DNA of 64,000 bases from Platycnemis pennipes (taxonomy: Eukaryota > Arthropoda > Insecta > Odonata > Platycnemididae). Each line of letters opens with the position of its first letter. Position 1 is the first letter of the stretch. The notes under the pieces are model-generated. The model was not told the DNA's origin, searched no databases, and was given only the letters and a program-made list of their open reading frames with translations. Positions 23,720-33,249 of the stretch are shown piece after piece. The stretch covers positions 124,543,624 to 124,607,623 of the forward strand of contig OW121851.1 of the NCBI GenBank assembly GCA_933228895.1. Reading direction: 5' to 3'. The position numbers and the translations under genes are program-made.

Positions 23720-25816
23720 ATGTCGGCGTCCACCAGCACCACCACCACCACCACCACAACTGCAGTCACCATGGAACACCAGGTCGCGAGCACCGCGGCT
23801 GGAGTCCTGCCCACGCATGCAGCACCAACAGCAGTCACCAGCGTGGCCCCACATTATCATAGTTTGATTAACGATAGCCAATCCCTCCCGGAGGTGTTGG
23901 ATTTGTCCGTAGCCTGTGATTCTCCACCAAATAACCGGGAAAACGATTGTGATCAGCGCAAGCCGTCTCCCACACCGCCTTCCTCCCCAATAAGGCGTCC
24001 CGCGCGTAACATTAATACTAATTACGCATTAAATTCCGGGGACAGCAATGAGTCGAGTCTCTTGAGCAGGACGGGAGGGCAGTTTAACATCACCGCTACG
24101 TCAGCCAGGGGGATCGGGGAAGCATCGACCTCCCGTGACCAGTCCCCCCCTCCACCCGCCCAACCGACGGTGTTGGCACCCCCACCTCCTCGCACACAGT
24201 CAGGCCGCGAGAAGTCGCGACCCAGGTGGCCTCGAACTGATAGCCGAGAGTTTCGCAGCTCAGGGACATTCCGCCGCGGGGGATACCCGATTAGTTCGCG
24301 TGACCTCTTCCCCCCACCCTCCCTGAGCGGTCCCCACACCAGTACTACGGCCGCTATGTCCTTCGCTAAGATAACGGGAGGGGGAAGAAAGGAAGGACCT
24401 CCGACGAACGGCAGGGATGATGAGGGAGGGGTGGACGTAATTGCCGTGAGAGTCAAGAAAATCACCCCCCTGACCACCGGCCCGACGAGGCATCTTGGAG
24501 TCATTTTCCACTCGTTGCCAAACACAGCACTCGCGGATTACGTAATTGCCACGGCGGACATCGTCGGGGGAAACAACATCACCCACGCGACGCGCCTTTC
24601 AAACGGGCGAGTTAGTATATATTTTAAAAGCAAGGACGTCATAGATAATTTTATGGGCGAGCATGGCGGAGTCGTGCTCAACGAGATTTTCGTCACCGCA
24701 AGCCGGATGTCGCAGCCAGTGGAGAGACTGGTCATATCAAACATCCCTCCCGAGTTTCCGGAATCCGAGCTCTCGGAACTACTCAGCCAGCTCGGGAGAG
24801 TCGTCTCCCCGATCACGCCCATCCCCATAGGAATACGCAGGCAGGACCTCACTCACATTCTCTCGTGGAGGAGACAATGTTACATCGTGAAGAGGGATGG
24901 AATCATCCCGGACTCCCTTCTCTTAGATTTCGGCCCTGTCAGGCACCGAATATATTTCAGTCTGGGGGAACTCAAATGCCTGAAGTGCGACGGGGATCAC
25001 CCCACCCACTCGTGCCGCGGTGGTGCCAGGAGTGGGCCAGCAACCCAACCGGCCAACCAACCAACAGAGGAAATCTCGGCGGGAGACAATCCAGACAACG
25101 AAGTTCGTAAAGAAGGCCCCGCGCCCGATCAGGACGACATACCTCCTCTAATCCCACCCCCACAGCCCAGTACCTCCCCTCAACCCACCCCCCTCCCCAC
25201 CCTCATACCTGCAGAATCCTCCATCGCGGATGCGATTACCCCCCTCCCCGAACCCATAACATCTCTCGGCGAGGCGCAGAGCCATGCCGTGGACGGGGTG
25301 GCGCCTACCAAGGACGCTATTCCCAAGGGGGGAGGAAACACGACTGCGGATGATTTCAGCGACACCGCGGAGAGGAGGACGGGAAAACCTAAGCGACAGT
25401 CATCACCTAATGGAAGCCCGCAGAGGACCAGCTCGGGACAAGCGGGGGGTGACACTCGGAAGGAGAAGAAGATGAGAAAAGCGGCTGAAAGGCTGCCGGA
25501 GGAGGACATCCTCAGATCCCTCGAGGAGGCATGTGAGAGACAAAGTGGGTTCACCCCTGCCCCGGCCACCGTTACCAAATTCCTCCGGGAAGTGAAAGGC
25601 CAGGCACACCCGGCGGACATAGCTAAGAGATTTTGCCAAGACATTACCGTCATGACAAACGCCCTCAAGCTGATTGATGAAAGGCGACTCACGGTGGATG
25701 TCGCTCTGGACATGAGGGTGAAGAGGCTCATTAGAGCCCTCCAAAAGGAGTCCCAGCTGGAAAAGGACGGGACCCCCGCTGCCGTAGCGGCGGCAGCAGC
25801 GTCTGCTCACAATTAA
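23720..25816 (+). CDS. ORF1: Gag-like RNA-binding protein of Tx1-like element
   Basis: 698 residues from the first good ATG; the frame stays open upstream to 23633, but only with non-ATG starts. The N-terminal ~300 residues are low-complexity, rich in Ser/Thr/Pro. A central block with LVISNIPPEFPESELSELLS followed by SWRRQCYIV is the RRM-like/Gag region seen in Tx1-clade ORF1 proteins. A zinc knuckle CLKCDGDHPTHSC (C-x2-C-x3-H-x4-C) lies at residues 420-432. A Pro-rich linker and a basic stretch follow, then a helical C-terminal domain with TVTKFLREVKG and DMRVKRLIRALQKE. It ends with tandem stops TAATAA, and ORF2 begins 16 nt later in another frame. Expected role: coating element RNA in a ribonucleoprotein. 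Confidence 0.85.
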   Translation: MSASTSTTTTTTTTAVTMEHQVASTAAGVLPTHAAPTAVTSVAPHYHSLINDSQSLPEVLDLSVACDSPPNNRENDCDQRKPSPTPPSSPIRRPARNINTNYALNSGDSNESSLLSRTGGQFNITATSARGIGEASTSRDQSPPPPAQPTVLAPPPPRTQSGREKSRPRWPRTDSREFRSSGTFRRGGYPISSRDLFPPPSLSGPHTSTTAAMSFAKITGGGRKEGPPTNGRDDEGGVDVIAVRVKKITPLTTGPTRHLGVIFHSLPNTALADYVIATADIVGGNNITHATRLSNGRVSIYFKSKDVIDNFMGEHGGVVLNEIFVTASRMSQPVERLVISNIPPEFPESELSELLSQLGRVVSPITPIPIGIRRQDLTHILSWRRQCYIVKRDGIIPDSLLLDFGPVRHRIYFSLGELKCLKCDGDHPTHSCRGGARSGPATQPANQPTEEISAGDNPDNEVRKEGPAPDQDDIPPLIPPPQPSTSPQPTPLPTLIPAESSIADAITPLPEPITSLGEAQSHAVDGVAPTKDAIPKGGGNTTADDFSDTAERRTGKPKRQSSPNGSPQRTSSGQAGGDTRKEKKMRKAAERLPEEDILRSLEEACERQSGFTPAPATVTKFLREVKGQAHPADIAKRFCQDITVMTNALKLIDERRLTVDVALDMRVKRLIRALQKESQLEKDGTPAAVAAAAASAHN

Positions 25817-25832
25817 TAAACTACACCCTAGT

Positions 25833-28800
25833 ATGGAGGGAGCGAACATCACCCTTCTTTCGCTGAATGTACGGTCGGCGCGAAGTGGACAGAAGTGGTG
25901 CCAACTTGAGACCTTTCTAAGGAGGTGGCACCCGGATGTGGCCCTCTTGCAGGAGACTAACATCGATGACGCACCACACAGCTCTATGGAAAAGTATTAC
26001 ACCGTACTCTTTAACCCGCCTTCCACCTATGGGTCTGGAACAATGTTGGCCGTCAGTCGCGCATCCGGATTGAACATTACGCGGCATCGGATACTGTCCG
26101 CTGGCTACGCCCAATCCATCGACCTCAAAGAGAATATCTCCGGCACGAAATACCGCATCGTGAATTTCTACGTTCCGAACAACCCTGCCGACGCGACCAG
26201 AACTTTGACGGAAATCCGTAGCGCAGAGAGAGGCGACTTGACGGAGGAGGTTATCTGGGCGGGAGACTTTAACTGCACCCTCTCGCCAAGAATAGATCGC
26301 AGGTCCGGTAGAGAGAGAAACCCAAAAGTGGCATCTTTGCTTCAATCCATGGTGGACGAGAAACACCTGTACGACGTCTGGCGGGAAATGAAAGGCGCGG
26401 AGGCGGGGTTTACATTTCACTCCGTACATTCGCCCGATATAGCATCCCGACTGGATCGTTTTTACGTTGGCGGGGACACACTATCAAGTGTCGCTGGCAT
26501 TTCCGTTAACCCCTCCTTTTCCGACCACTCGGCACTAGTGCTGGTATTGAAGCACCGCGGACGAACTCGTCCATGCGGTCCCTATTGGAGGTTTCCCGTG
26601 CGACTGTTAGAATGCGGAGAGTATAGAACGATGATCGAGGCAGTCCTTGAAAAAATCAACGAAAGCGCCGTATCTGATGACCCCTTACGCAGATGGGATG
26701 ACCTCAAGGAGGCCATGAAAGCGACCACACTTTCATTCCAAAAAATAACCAGATCAGCCCGCTTCAAGGAGTTGAAGCAGCTGGAGATGGCCGCGATCGC
26801 CGCCTTGGGCGAAGGCACGGAGGACACCACGAAAACGGCCGAGGATGTCCGCCGGTGGTACAGGAGGGAGAGCGAGGAGATCGTCATCAGGGCCGGATGG
26901 GAGAATTTGTTGGAGAATGACTCCCCCTCCAGCGCCGCACTCGCAAAATTTGCCCGGCCTCTATTTCATCACCACATCACCTCCTTGAGGGTGGACGGGA
27001 GGGTGATAGAGGAGGAGAAGGAAGTCGACAGAGCCGTCCGTGCCCACTTCCTCGCCATTTACGACCCCGTGGAAGGCGAGGGTCCAGAGCAAATCGCCAC
27101 AGCGCAGAAAACTAACTTCCCCGAAGGCCCTATCCTGTCGGGGGAGCAGCGGCACTCCTGCGAGAAGGACCTAACGGCGGAGGATTACGAAGCGGCGCTC
27201 CGCGCGCTCAGGGGCAAGAAAGCACCTGGGATCGATGGCCTACCGCCGGAATTTTACACGGCATTCTGGCGGCACCTTCGCGCCCCCTTTTGTGAAATGG
27301 CGGCGTCATCTTTCGAGAGAGGAATATTACCTAGGACAACAAGGACGTCGGTCGTCGCCTTGATCCACAAGGGAGGGGACCGGCAAGAGATCAAGAACTG
27401 GAGGCCAATCTCTCTCACTAATACCGACTACAAAATATTGGCAAAGGCGACATCCGTCCGGCTCTCGTCCGTCCTACCGGACATCGTTAGCCCTGAGCAG
27501 GGCTACAGCGTCCCGGGAAGATCCATCCACGACAATATATCCACAATACGGGATGTTATCCTCAGGGCGAATAATAGTGGGGAGAGCATGGGTCTGCTAG
27601 CGCTGGATCAGGAGAAAGCCTTCGACCGAGTCGATCATCGGCACCTGCAAAGATCGTTATCTTCCCTTGGTTTCGGCGGGGCTTTTTGCAGAAGGATCGC
27701 CACCTTCTATAATAGGGCGTTGGCTGTAGTTAGGAGGGGGGACCACCTCATCGCACCCATTCGCATCACCAGGGGAATCAGGCAGGGATGTCCCATGTCA
27801 GGACAACTATACGTCCTGGCTTTGGAAGACTTCATCCGCCGAGTCAGAGCCAACCTACCGGGCATAACCCTCCCCGGAACTCCAGAACGTACCCTTTGCA
27901 TTTCTGCATACGCCGACGACGTCACCGTCTTTGTAAAATCTGTCGAGGACATTCGAAAGCTATGCCGGGCGATCGAGGATTTCTCCGCGGTGTCGGGCGC
28001 GAAAATAAATGAGGCAAAGAGCCACGGCCTCTGGTGCGGGGGCATTGCCAACATTCCCGTAGACGGACGATTTCGATGGACTACGGACGGACAAAAATTC
28101 CTCGGCGTTTGGCTGGGAAGGGACGAGAAATTGACGGAAGCAACGGCTCTCTGCAACGCCACTGAGAGTCTCCGTAAGGGTACGGAGATATGGAACAGAA
28201 GAGCCGCATCTTTGTCCATCATCGGGCGCGTAAGGGTGGCCAATCAATTCTTGGCACCAAGGATTTGGCACTGCCTGCAGGCGGTATCCATCCCCCCCGT
28301 CTCACTGCGAAGACTGCAGGCCGTTCTGGTGGACTTCGTGTGGGGCCAACAGAGGCATTGGGTGGCGAAGGACATCATATGTGCCCCTGTCTCCATGGGA
28401 GGCCTAGGATTGGTCAGCCTGAAGGAGAAAATCTCATCGTTCCGCCTCAGATACTGTCAGAGGCTCTTATCCCAGCCCCATACGGACCCGTGGAAGATAC
28501 TCGCTCACCACCACATTGGCGCAAACACCTTCCGGTTCCACAGCGAGGTGAAGGAGGCGTGGGAACTATTATCTCCAGTAATAGCGGGAGAAAATGTACG
28601 ATATCCGGACCCGTGGCCGCCCCCATTTGAAATAACCGACGCTTGCTATTACAGCGATATTAGGAAAAAGGCGTTGATGCTGCCGATAAACAAACGAAAT
28701 ATCTACGGCGAACTACACCAGAAGGCACACAATCGAGCGTGGCCAGTAAAAGGGTCAATTGACGAGGAATGCATAAATTGGAGTACATTTTTCCAAAAAC

Positions 28801-29441
28801 CAACATTCGGCAGGGATGGGGAGATCGCCTGGAGACTCGCTCTGGACCGCCTCGCAGACGCAGTCTTCTTGCAACGGGTCGGGCTGTTGAGGGAGAGCAT
28901 CTGCCCCTTATGTGAAGAGTGCGAGGGTACGTCGGACCACATAATCCTAGCCTGCCCGCAGGTGCAGCAGTTGTGGAGGGCCGTGGCTTTAACAATAAAA
29001 AGACTGTTGAACCGTAGTTCAGTGAAAAGAATAGACGTATACCGCGGAATAAAAACTAAAACGCCGACAGAAAAATCGACCATGATGGCCAATTATCTAA
29101 TAACATTGGCAAAGGCAACTATATACAAGGATTTTACGTTGTTATGCAAAGGAAAAATTGCAAAGCCAAATGTTCATCTATCGTTTCAAAACAGTTTAAA
29201 AAGAAGAATAATTCGGGAATACGTTTACCACCGTGGGCAAAACAATTTAAATCGCTTCCACTCTATGTGGTGCGTAGAAAAAACTATATGCCAAATGGAG
29301 GACGGAGTTTTGAGGCTCGGGCCTCTGGTAGGAGCCACCGAAGAGGAACTATCTAGCGGCCTATCGGAAGAAATCACAGAGTTCAGCCAACACGGAGGCT
29401 GGGACACTACCGCAGCAGAAGACCGACTCATGGATAACTGA
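25833..29441 (+). CDS. ORF2: AP endonuclease-reverse transcriptase polyprotein
   Basis: 1,202 residues, uninterrupted, with an ATG start. The N-terminal APE-type endonuclease (about 1-235) has LSLNVRSARS, catalytic Glu41 in LLQET, Asp145/Asn147 in AGDFN, RLDRFYV and the SDH triad at 230-232. The RT (about 440-720) has KAPGIDGLPPEFY, NWRPISLTNTDYKILAK, GYSVPGRSIHDN, LALDQEKAFDRVDH, GIRQGCPMSGQLYVLALE and the catalytic YADD at 693-696. A C-terminal CPLCEEC...SDHIILAC (from residue 1024) forms a C-x2-C-x8-H-x4-C finger. It would nick target DNA and copy element RNA by target-primed reverse transcription. Similarity points to the Tx1 clade. All key residues I can check are present, so the protein looks functional. 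Confidence 0.92.
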   Translation: MEGANITLLSLNVRSARSGQKWCQLETFLRRWHPDVALLQETNIDDAPHSSMEKYYTVLFNPPSTYGSGTMLAVSRASGLNITRHRILSAGYAQSIDLKENISGTKYRIVNFYVPNNPADATRTLTEIRSAERGDLTEEVIWAGDFNCTLSPRIDRRSGRERNPKVASLLQSMVDEKHLYDVWREMKGAEAGFTFHSVHSPDIASRLDRFYVGGDTLSSVAGISVNPSFSDHSALVLVLKHRGRTRPCGPYWRFPVRLLECGEYRTMIEAVLEKINESAVSDDPLRRWDDLKEAMKATTLSFQKITRSARFKELKQLEMAAIAALGEGTEDTTKTAEDVRRWYRRESEEIVIRAGWENLLENDSPSSAALAKFARPLFHHHITSLRVDGRVIEEEKEVDRAVRAHFLAIYDPVEGEGPEQIATAQKTNFPEGPILSGEQRHSCEKDLTAEDYEAALRALRGKKAPGIDGLPPEFYTAFWRHLRAPFCEMAASSFERGILPRTTRTSVVALIHKGGDRQEIKNWRPISLTNTDYKILAKATSVRLSSVLPDIVSPEQGYSVPGRSIHDNISTIRDVILRANNSGESMGLLALDQEKAFDRVDHRHLQRSLSSLGFGGAFCRRIATFYNRALAVVRRGDHLIAPIRITRGIRQGCPMSGQLYVLALEDFIRRVRANLPGITLPGTPERTLCISAYADDVTVFVKSVEDIRKLCRAIEDFSAVSGAKINEAKSHGLWCGGIANIPVDGRFRWTTDGQKFLGVWLGRDEKLTEATALCNATESLRKGTEIWNRRAASLSIIGRVRVANQFLAPRIWHCLQAVSIPPVSLRRLQAVLVDFVWGQQRHWVAKDIICAPVSMGGLGLVSLKEKISSFRLRYCQRLLSQPHTDPWKILAHHHIGANTFRFHSEVKEAWELLSPVIAGENVRYPDPWPPPFEITDACYYSDIRKKALMLPINKRNIYGELHQKAHNRAWPVKGSIDEECINWSTFFQKPTFGRDGEIAWRLALDRLADAVFLQRVGLLRESICPLCEECEGTSDHIILACPQVQQLWRAVALTIKRLLNRSSVKRIDVYRGIKTKTPTEKSTMMANYLITLAKATIYKDFTLLCKGKIAKPNVHLSFQNSLKRRIIREYVYHRGQNNLNRFHSMWCVEKTICQMEDGVLRLGPLVGATEEELSSGLSEEITEFSQHGGWDTTAAEDRLMDN

Positions 29442-29772
29442 TACGTGAGAACAAGCGATGCTCACTCTTTAGGTGGGGAGCGGGCGTTTTGGCGGGGGGG
29501 TTAGGGACTGGGAGGTTGTGGTAACCAGCCCCTTCTTGCCGGTCCTCTCAACGCCGTAGCCCGTTTCCCTGCTTTGGAGTTTCAATGGGCATGGAGAAAA
29601 GATAGAGTGGAAAAAATGAAAAGGGTGTGGGCAATGGCGTGTCCATTGCAGTCTTTATTTTTTTGAAAAAAATGAATATCTCTAAAATGAGGTATGAAAG
29701 AAAAAAAAATGATGATGATGATAAATAAATGAGGTGACGAAGAGAGAAAAACCAAAGCGCTAACCGCACCCT

Positions 29773-29803
<31 letters not shown>
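29442..29803 (+). other. 3'UTR and (TAA)n tail of Tx1-like element
   Basis: About 330 nt without coding potential: a GC-rich first half with a G-run (GGCGGGGGGG near 29493), then A-rich with GATGATGATGATG near 29711. It ends in about ten TAA units (29774-29803) and AAA. The 3'UTR normally provides the RNA structure recognised by the RT. Confidence 0.75.

Positions 29804-29805
<2 letters not shown>

Positions 29806-29860
<55 letters not shown>
29806..29860. repeat. (AC)n microsatellite, 3' flank of Tx1-like element
   Basis: About 27 perfect AC units follow the TAA tail. The minus-strand frame of repeated Cys-Val here is not a gene. Confidence 0.95.
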
Positions 29861-29862
<2 letters not shown>

Positions 29863-30030
29863 CGTTATTCCATGCCGACCCAAGAGGTTACGCCCACCGG
29901 CTCGTTAACCTTTATTTAACGTGGCGTTTCCCCCTGCGTTCCCCTCCGGGCTGCGCAGAGGCCTATTCCACGCATTCACTCCCAGGGCCAGGGCAAGACG
30001 CGGCGTGATCAAGCGGACTATGAGCTATAA
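29861..30030 (-). other. GC-rich block of possible retroelement origin
   Basis: About 170 bp of abruptly GC-rich DNA, then AT-rich DNA. On the minus strand it reads GAGCCGGTGGGCGTAACCTC, GGGTCGGCATGGAATAACGC and then straight into (TG)n. That looks like the 3' end of a non-LTR element with a TG tail, on the strand opposite the Tx1-like element. No coding sequence supports this, so it is a suggestion. Confidence 0.3.
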
Positions 30031-30935
30031 ACTACGCACCTACGCAATTAAGCCCTATTTTCCCCTTCTAAAATCCAACCACCCTCTAAACTATATCTAC
30101 TGCTTAAATAACCTAGGCCTACCTATTTCATTCGCAAACCTATCGGCGCTGACCCTGTTCATCATCAAGCATACGCCAGTCAACAAAACCCAAACGTACC
30201 ATTCATACATTAACCTGCAAATGAAAATAAATAAATGAGAATATCCCTGTAAAAGAAAATGTATTAATCGAAAAAACTGTAAAAGAAAGTGAATAAAACC
30301 GTCAAAAAAAACAAACAATGATAAAAATCGTAAGCAAGGGGAATACTATGAAACGATAAAAGAATGGTAGCGCAAAATGGCGCAGTTAGTGTATTTCCTT
30401 CCTATGTCAAAAACTAAGAGCCTGTGCACAAGGCAAAACCGGAGTGAAACGACCACAACTGGATTGACCCGGGTCAAACAACCGATATGCAAAACCTTTA
30501 CATAATAAATGCTAACGATAACGTAATAGATGAAACATATACATAATATAAGGATAAAAATAAATACATTTACCAAAATGTATAATAGGTAAACTCACAC
30601 AAGGTCTTCGCAGTCGTGGCTGTTTTCTCTTCTTATCTGTCAGCTGTCAACGAGGAGCAATGGGAAGGGCAGGTTCAGAAAGGAGCATAAAATAATCAAG
30701 CACACATTTACATAAAAATCAATGTACTAGAATTATACAATGAAAATATAAATACATAAAATTCACTAGTCCTAGTCCATTTCATCTAGTCCTCTTGATG
30801 CCCACCAACTGTTAAAATAGGCACTCACTCACAAAACACTGAGACCACACTGACACTACATTGATCACACTGACACCACACTCACTCTCTTCTTGTTCAC
30901 ACAAATCACTCGTCACTATCACTGCACTACTGTCC
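30031..30935. other. AT-rich intergenic DNA, nothing recognised
   Basis: Short frames without motifs. A CACT-rich stretch (30810-30910) leads up to the satellite array. Confidence 0.4.
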
Positions 30936-32890
30936 GGGGCGATGTGGAGATTCTTAAGAAGAGAGCGGGTTAATACACATATAAAGAATCAATTGGATAC
31001 GAATATGCTCGCATTTAATTGAAAATTCCAAAAAAAAGCATCAACAATGTTGGAACAGGCAACCTTAGACAATTGCTATCCGCATCAAAAGGGAGGCAGT
31101 GTCAGAGGTACCGATTCCGTTAATTTTGAGTAGTAATGCTAGAGCATTCTTCGCATCCACAAAGTAAAGCTATTAGCTAATGAACACAATGAACATGCAA
31201 GCAATAGATTGAATGCCAAGGTGCTCAAATTTAATGCAGAAAGCCAAAAGAGCATTTTATAAAAATGCGAGGAATGGTCGCTCAGAAACTAAGTACACCT
31301 GGATGCACTTGGTACCTGGCGATCCAAATCCGTTAATTTTGAGTTTTAATACTAGAGCATTCTTCACATTCACAAAATAAAGCTATAAGCTAAACGCAAA
31401 ATCCTATCTACCCTACCGTTACGACGGGCCAGAAGGGCCTTTGATTCAAAATATTGGAAGCTGACTACATATCCTACCCTCTATCAGGCTGGGGCGTTGT
31501 AGATGTACCTAAGGAGAGAGCGGGTTAGTGAACATAATAAACATGCAAGCAATAGATTGAATGCCAAGTTGCTCACATTTAATGCAGAGAGCCGAAAGAG
31601 CATTTTATAAAAATGCGAGGAATGGTCGCTCAGAAACTAAGTACACCTGGATGCACTTGGTACCTGGCGATCCAAATCCGTTAATTTTGAGTTTTAATAC
31701 TAGAGCATTCTTCACATTCACAAAATAAAGCTATAAGCTAAACGCAAAATCCTATCTACCCTACCGTTACGACGGGCCAGAAGGGCCTTTGATTCAAAAT
31801 ATTGGAAGCTGACTACATATCCTACCCTCTATCAGGCCGGGGCGTTGTAGATGTACCTAAGGAGAGAGCGGGTTAGTGAACATAATAAACATGCAAGCAA
31901 TAGATTGAATGCCAAGTTGCTCACATTTAATGCAGAGAGCCGAAAGAGCATTTTATAAAAATGCGAGGAATGGTCGCTCAGAAACTAAGTACACCTGGAT
32001 GCACTTGGTACCTGGCGATCCAAATCCGTTAATTTTGAGTTTTAATACTAGAGCATTCTTCGCATTCACAAAATAAAGCTATAAGCTAAACGCAAAATCC
32101 TATCTACCCTACCGTTACGACGGGCCAGAAGGGCCTTTGATACAAAATATTGGAAACTGACTACATATCCTACCCTCTATCAGGCCGGGGCGTTGTAGAT
32201 GTACCTAAGGAGAGAGCGGGTTAGTGAACATAATAAACATGCAAGCAATAGATTGAATGCCAAGTTGCTCACATTTATTGCAGAGAACCGAAAGAGCATT
32301 TTATAAAAATGGGAGGAATGGTCGCTCAGAAACTAAGTACACCTGGATGCACTTGGTACCTGGCGATCCAAATCCGTTAATTTTGAGTTTTAATACTAGA
32401 GCATTCTTCGCATTCACAAAATAAAGCTATACGCTAAACGCAAAATCCTATCTACCCTACCGTTACGACGGGCCAGAAGGGCCTTTGATTCAAAATATTG
32501 GAAGCTGACTACATATCCTACCCTCTATCAGGCCGGGGCGTTGTAGATGTACCTAAGGAGAGAGCGGGTTAGTGAACATAATAAACATTCAAACAATAGA
32601 TTGAATGCCAAGTTGCTCACATTTAATGCAGAGAGCCGAAAGAGCATTTTATAAAAATGCGAGGAATGGTCGCCCAGAAACTAAGTACACCTGGATGCAC
32701 TTGGTACCTGGCGATCCAAATCCGTTAATTTTGAGTTTTAATACTAGAGCATTCTTCACATTCACAAAATAAAGCTATAAGCTAAACGCAAAATCCTATC
32801 TACCCTACCGTTACGACGGGCCAGAAGGGCCTTTGATTACAAATATTGGAAACTGACTACATATCCTACTCTCTATCAGGCCGGGGCGAT
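30936..32890. repeat. 348-bp satellite array, about five units plus a diverged one
   Basis: The junction word AAGGAGAGAGCGGGTTAGTG recurs at 31511, 31859, 32207 and 32555, exactly 348 bp apart, and the last unit ends at about 32888. A further unit occupies about 31180-31510. A shorter, diverged unit (about 30957-31179) shares both edges (GAGAGCGGGTTA and the CCGTTAATTTTGAGT...AGAGCATTCTTCGCA segment) but has different middle sequence. Units 2-5 differ at only a handful of positions, implying recent amplification or homogenisation. No ORF or TIR was seen. Flanking words TCCGGGGCGATG (30936) and GCCGGGGCGATG (32881) mark the array edges. Confidence 0.92.
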
Positions 32891-33068
32891 GGTTAGGCGC
32901 CTTATTATCTGTGAAAGAATCTGAATAAAATAGCATAAAAAATGAAAACATTCCTCACCATAAACATTCATCACACCAATAAAAATAAGCACTAACAAAA
33001 AATACAGTAAACATAAAATTCAGGACATCATATCATACATATCACACAGTATGCAAACAATCATTGCC
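32891..33068. other. AT-rich spacer between satellite and palindrome cluster
   Basis: No feature was recognised in this short A-rich spacer. Confidence 0.4.
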
Positions 33069-33069
33069 T

Positions 33070-33246
33070 AGAGTCGACTCTCTAACCTAGGCAAGTGGCC
33101 ACTTGCATTATAGTTGGAGGACTAGTCCTCCAAGGTACCAGAAATAGTCGGTGCACCGACATCATTTACCGAGGTCTTAACACTATTAATCAAGCTTGAT
33201 TTACCAAATTACCTTTACATTTTACCAGAGATTTTTCAGATCTGAA
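33070..33246. other. Cluster of six perfect palindromes
   Basis: Six spacer-free perfect palindromes lie in 177 bp: AGAGTCGACTCT (33070-33081), GCAAGTGGCCACTTGC (33091-33106), TTGGAGGACTAGTCCTCCAA (33114-33133), GTCGGTGCACCGAC (33147-33160), AATCAAGCTTGATT (33188-33201) and TTCAGATCTGAA (33235-33246). Shorter CCTAGG and GGTACC lie between them. All have different sequences, so this is not a simple repeat. No ORF, TIR or known RNA fold is evident. The function is unknown. Confidence 0.85.
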
Positions 33247-33249
33247 TCT

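Larger units (their letters stand above)
23438..29805 (+). mobile_element. Full-length Tx1-like non-LTR retrotransposon
   Basis: A 6.37-kb element with a 5'UTR (23438-23719), ORF1 (23720-25816), ORF2 (25833-29441), a ~330-nt 3'UTR and a (TAA)~10 tail (29774-29803). It is clearly GC-richer than the flanks. ORF1 has the RRM-like plus zinc-knuckle arrangement, and ORF2 has AP endonuclease, RT and a C-terminal CCHC. The RT blocks (NTDYKILAK, QGYSVPGRSIHDN, QEKAFDRVDH) are those of the L1/Tx1 group. Both ORFs are uninterrupted, suggesting recent insertion. Both ends abut (AC)n, so any target duplication is hidden in the repeat. Established knowledge: several Tx1-clade elements insert into specific repeats. 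That this one targets (AC)n is inference. Confidence 0.85.

Noticed and set aside
23528..23881. Minus-strand ORFs overlapping the Tx1-like ORF1 and ORF2 (several, 60-186 codons)
   Set aside because: Antisense shadows caused by the high GC content and codon bias of the true ORFs.
23438..29805. R1- or Jockey-clade assignment for the full-length element
   Set aside because: RT blocks (NTDYKILAK, VPGRSIHDN, QEKAFDRVDH) and the ORF1 organisation fit Tx1/L1-type better; confirmation needs a phylogeny.
29582..29857. Minus-strand ORF of repeated Cys-Val
   Set aside because: It is the translation of the (AC)n microsatellite and the 3'UTR.
30936..32890. CRISPR-like array
   Set aside because: The repeats are whole 348-bp units in direct tandem without unique spacers, and the genome is eukaryotic.
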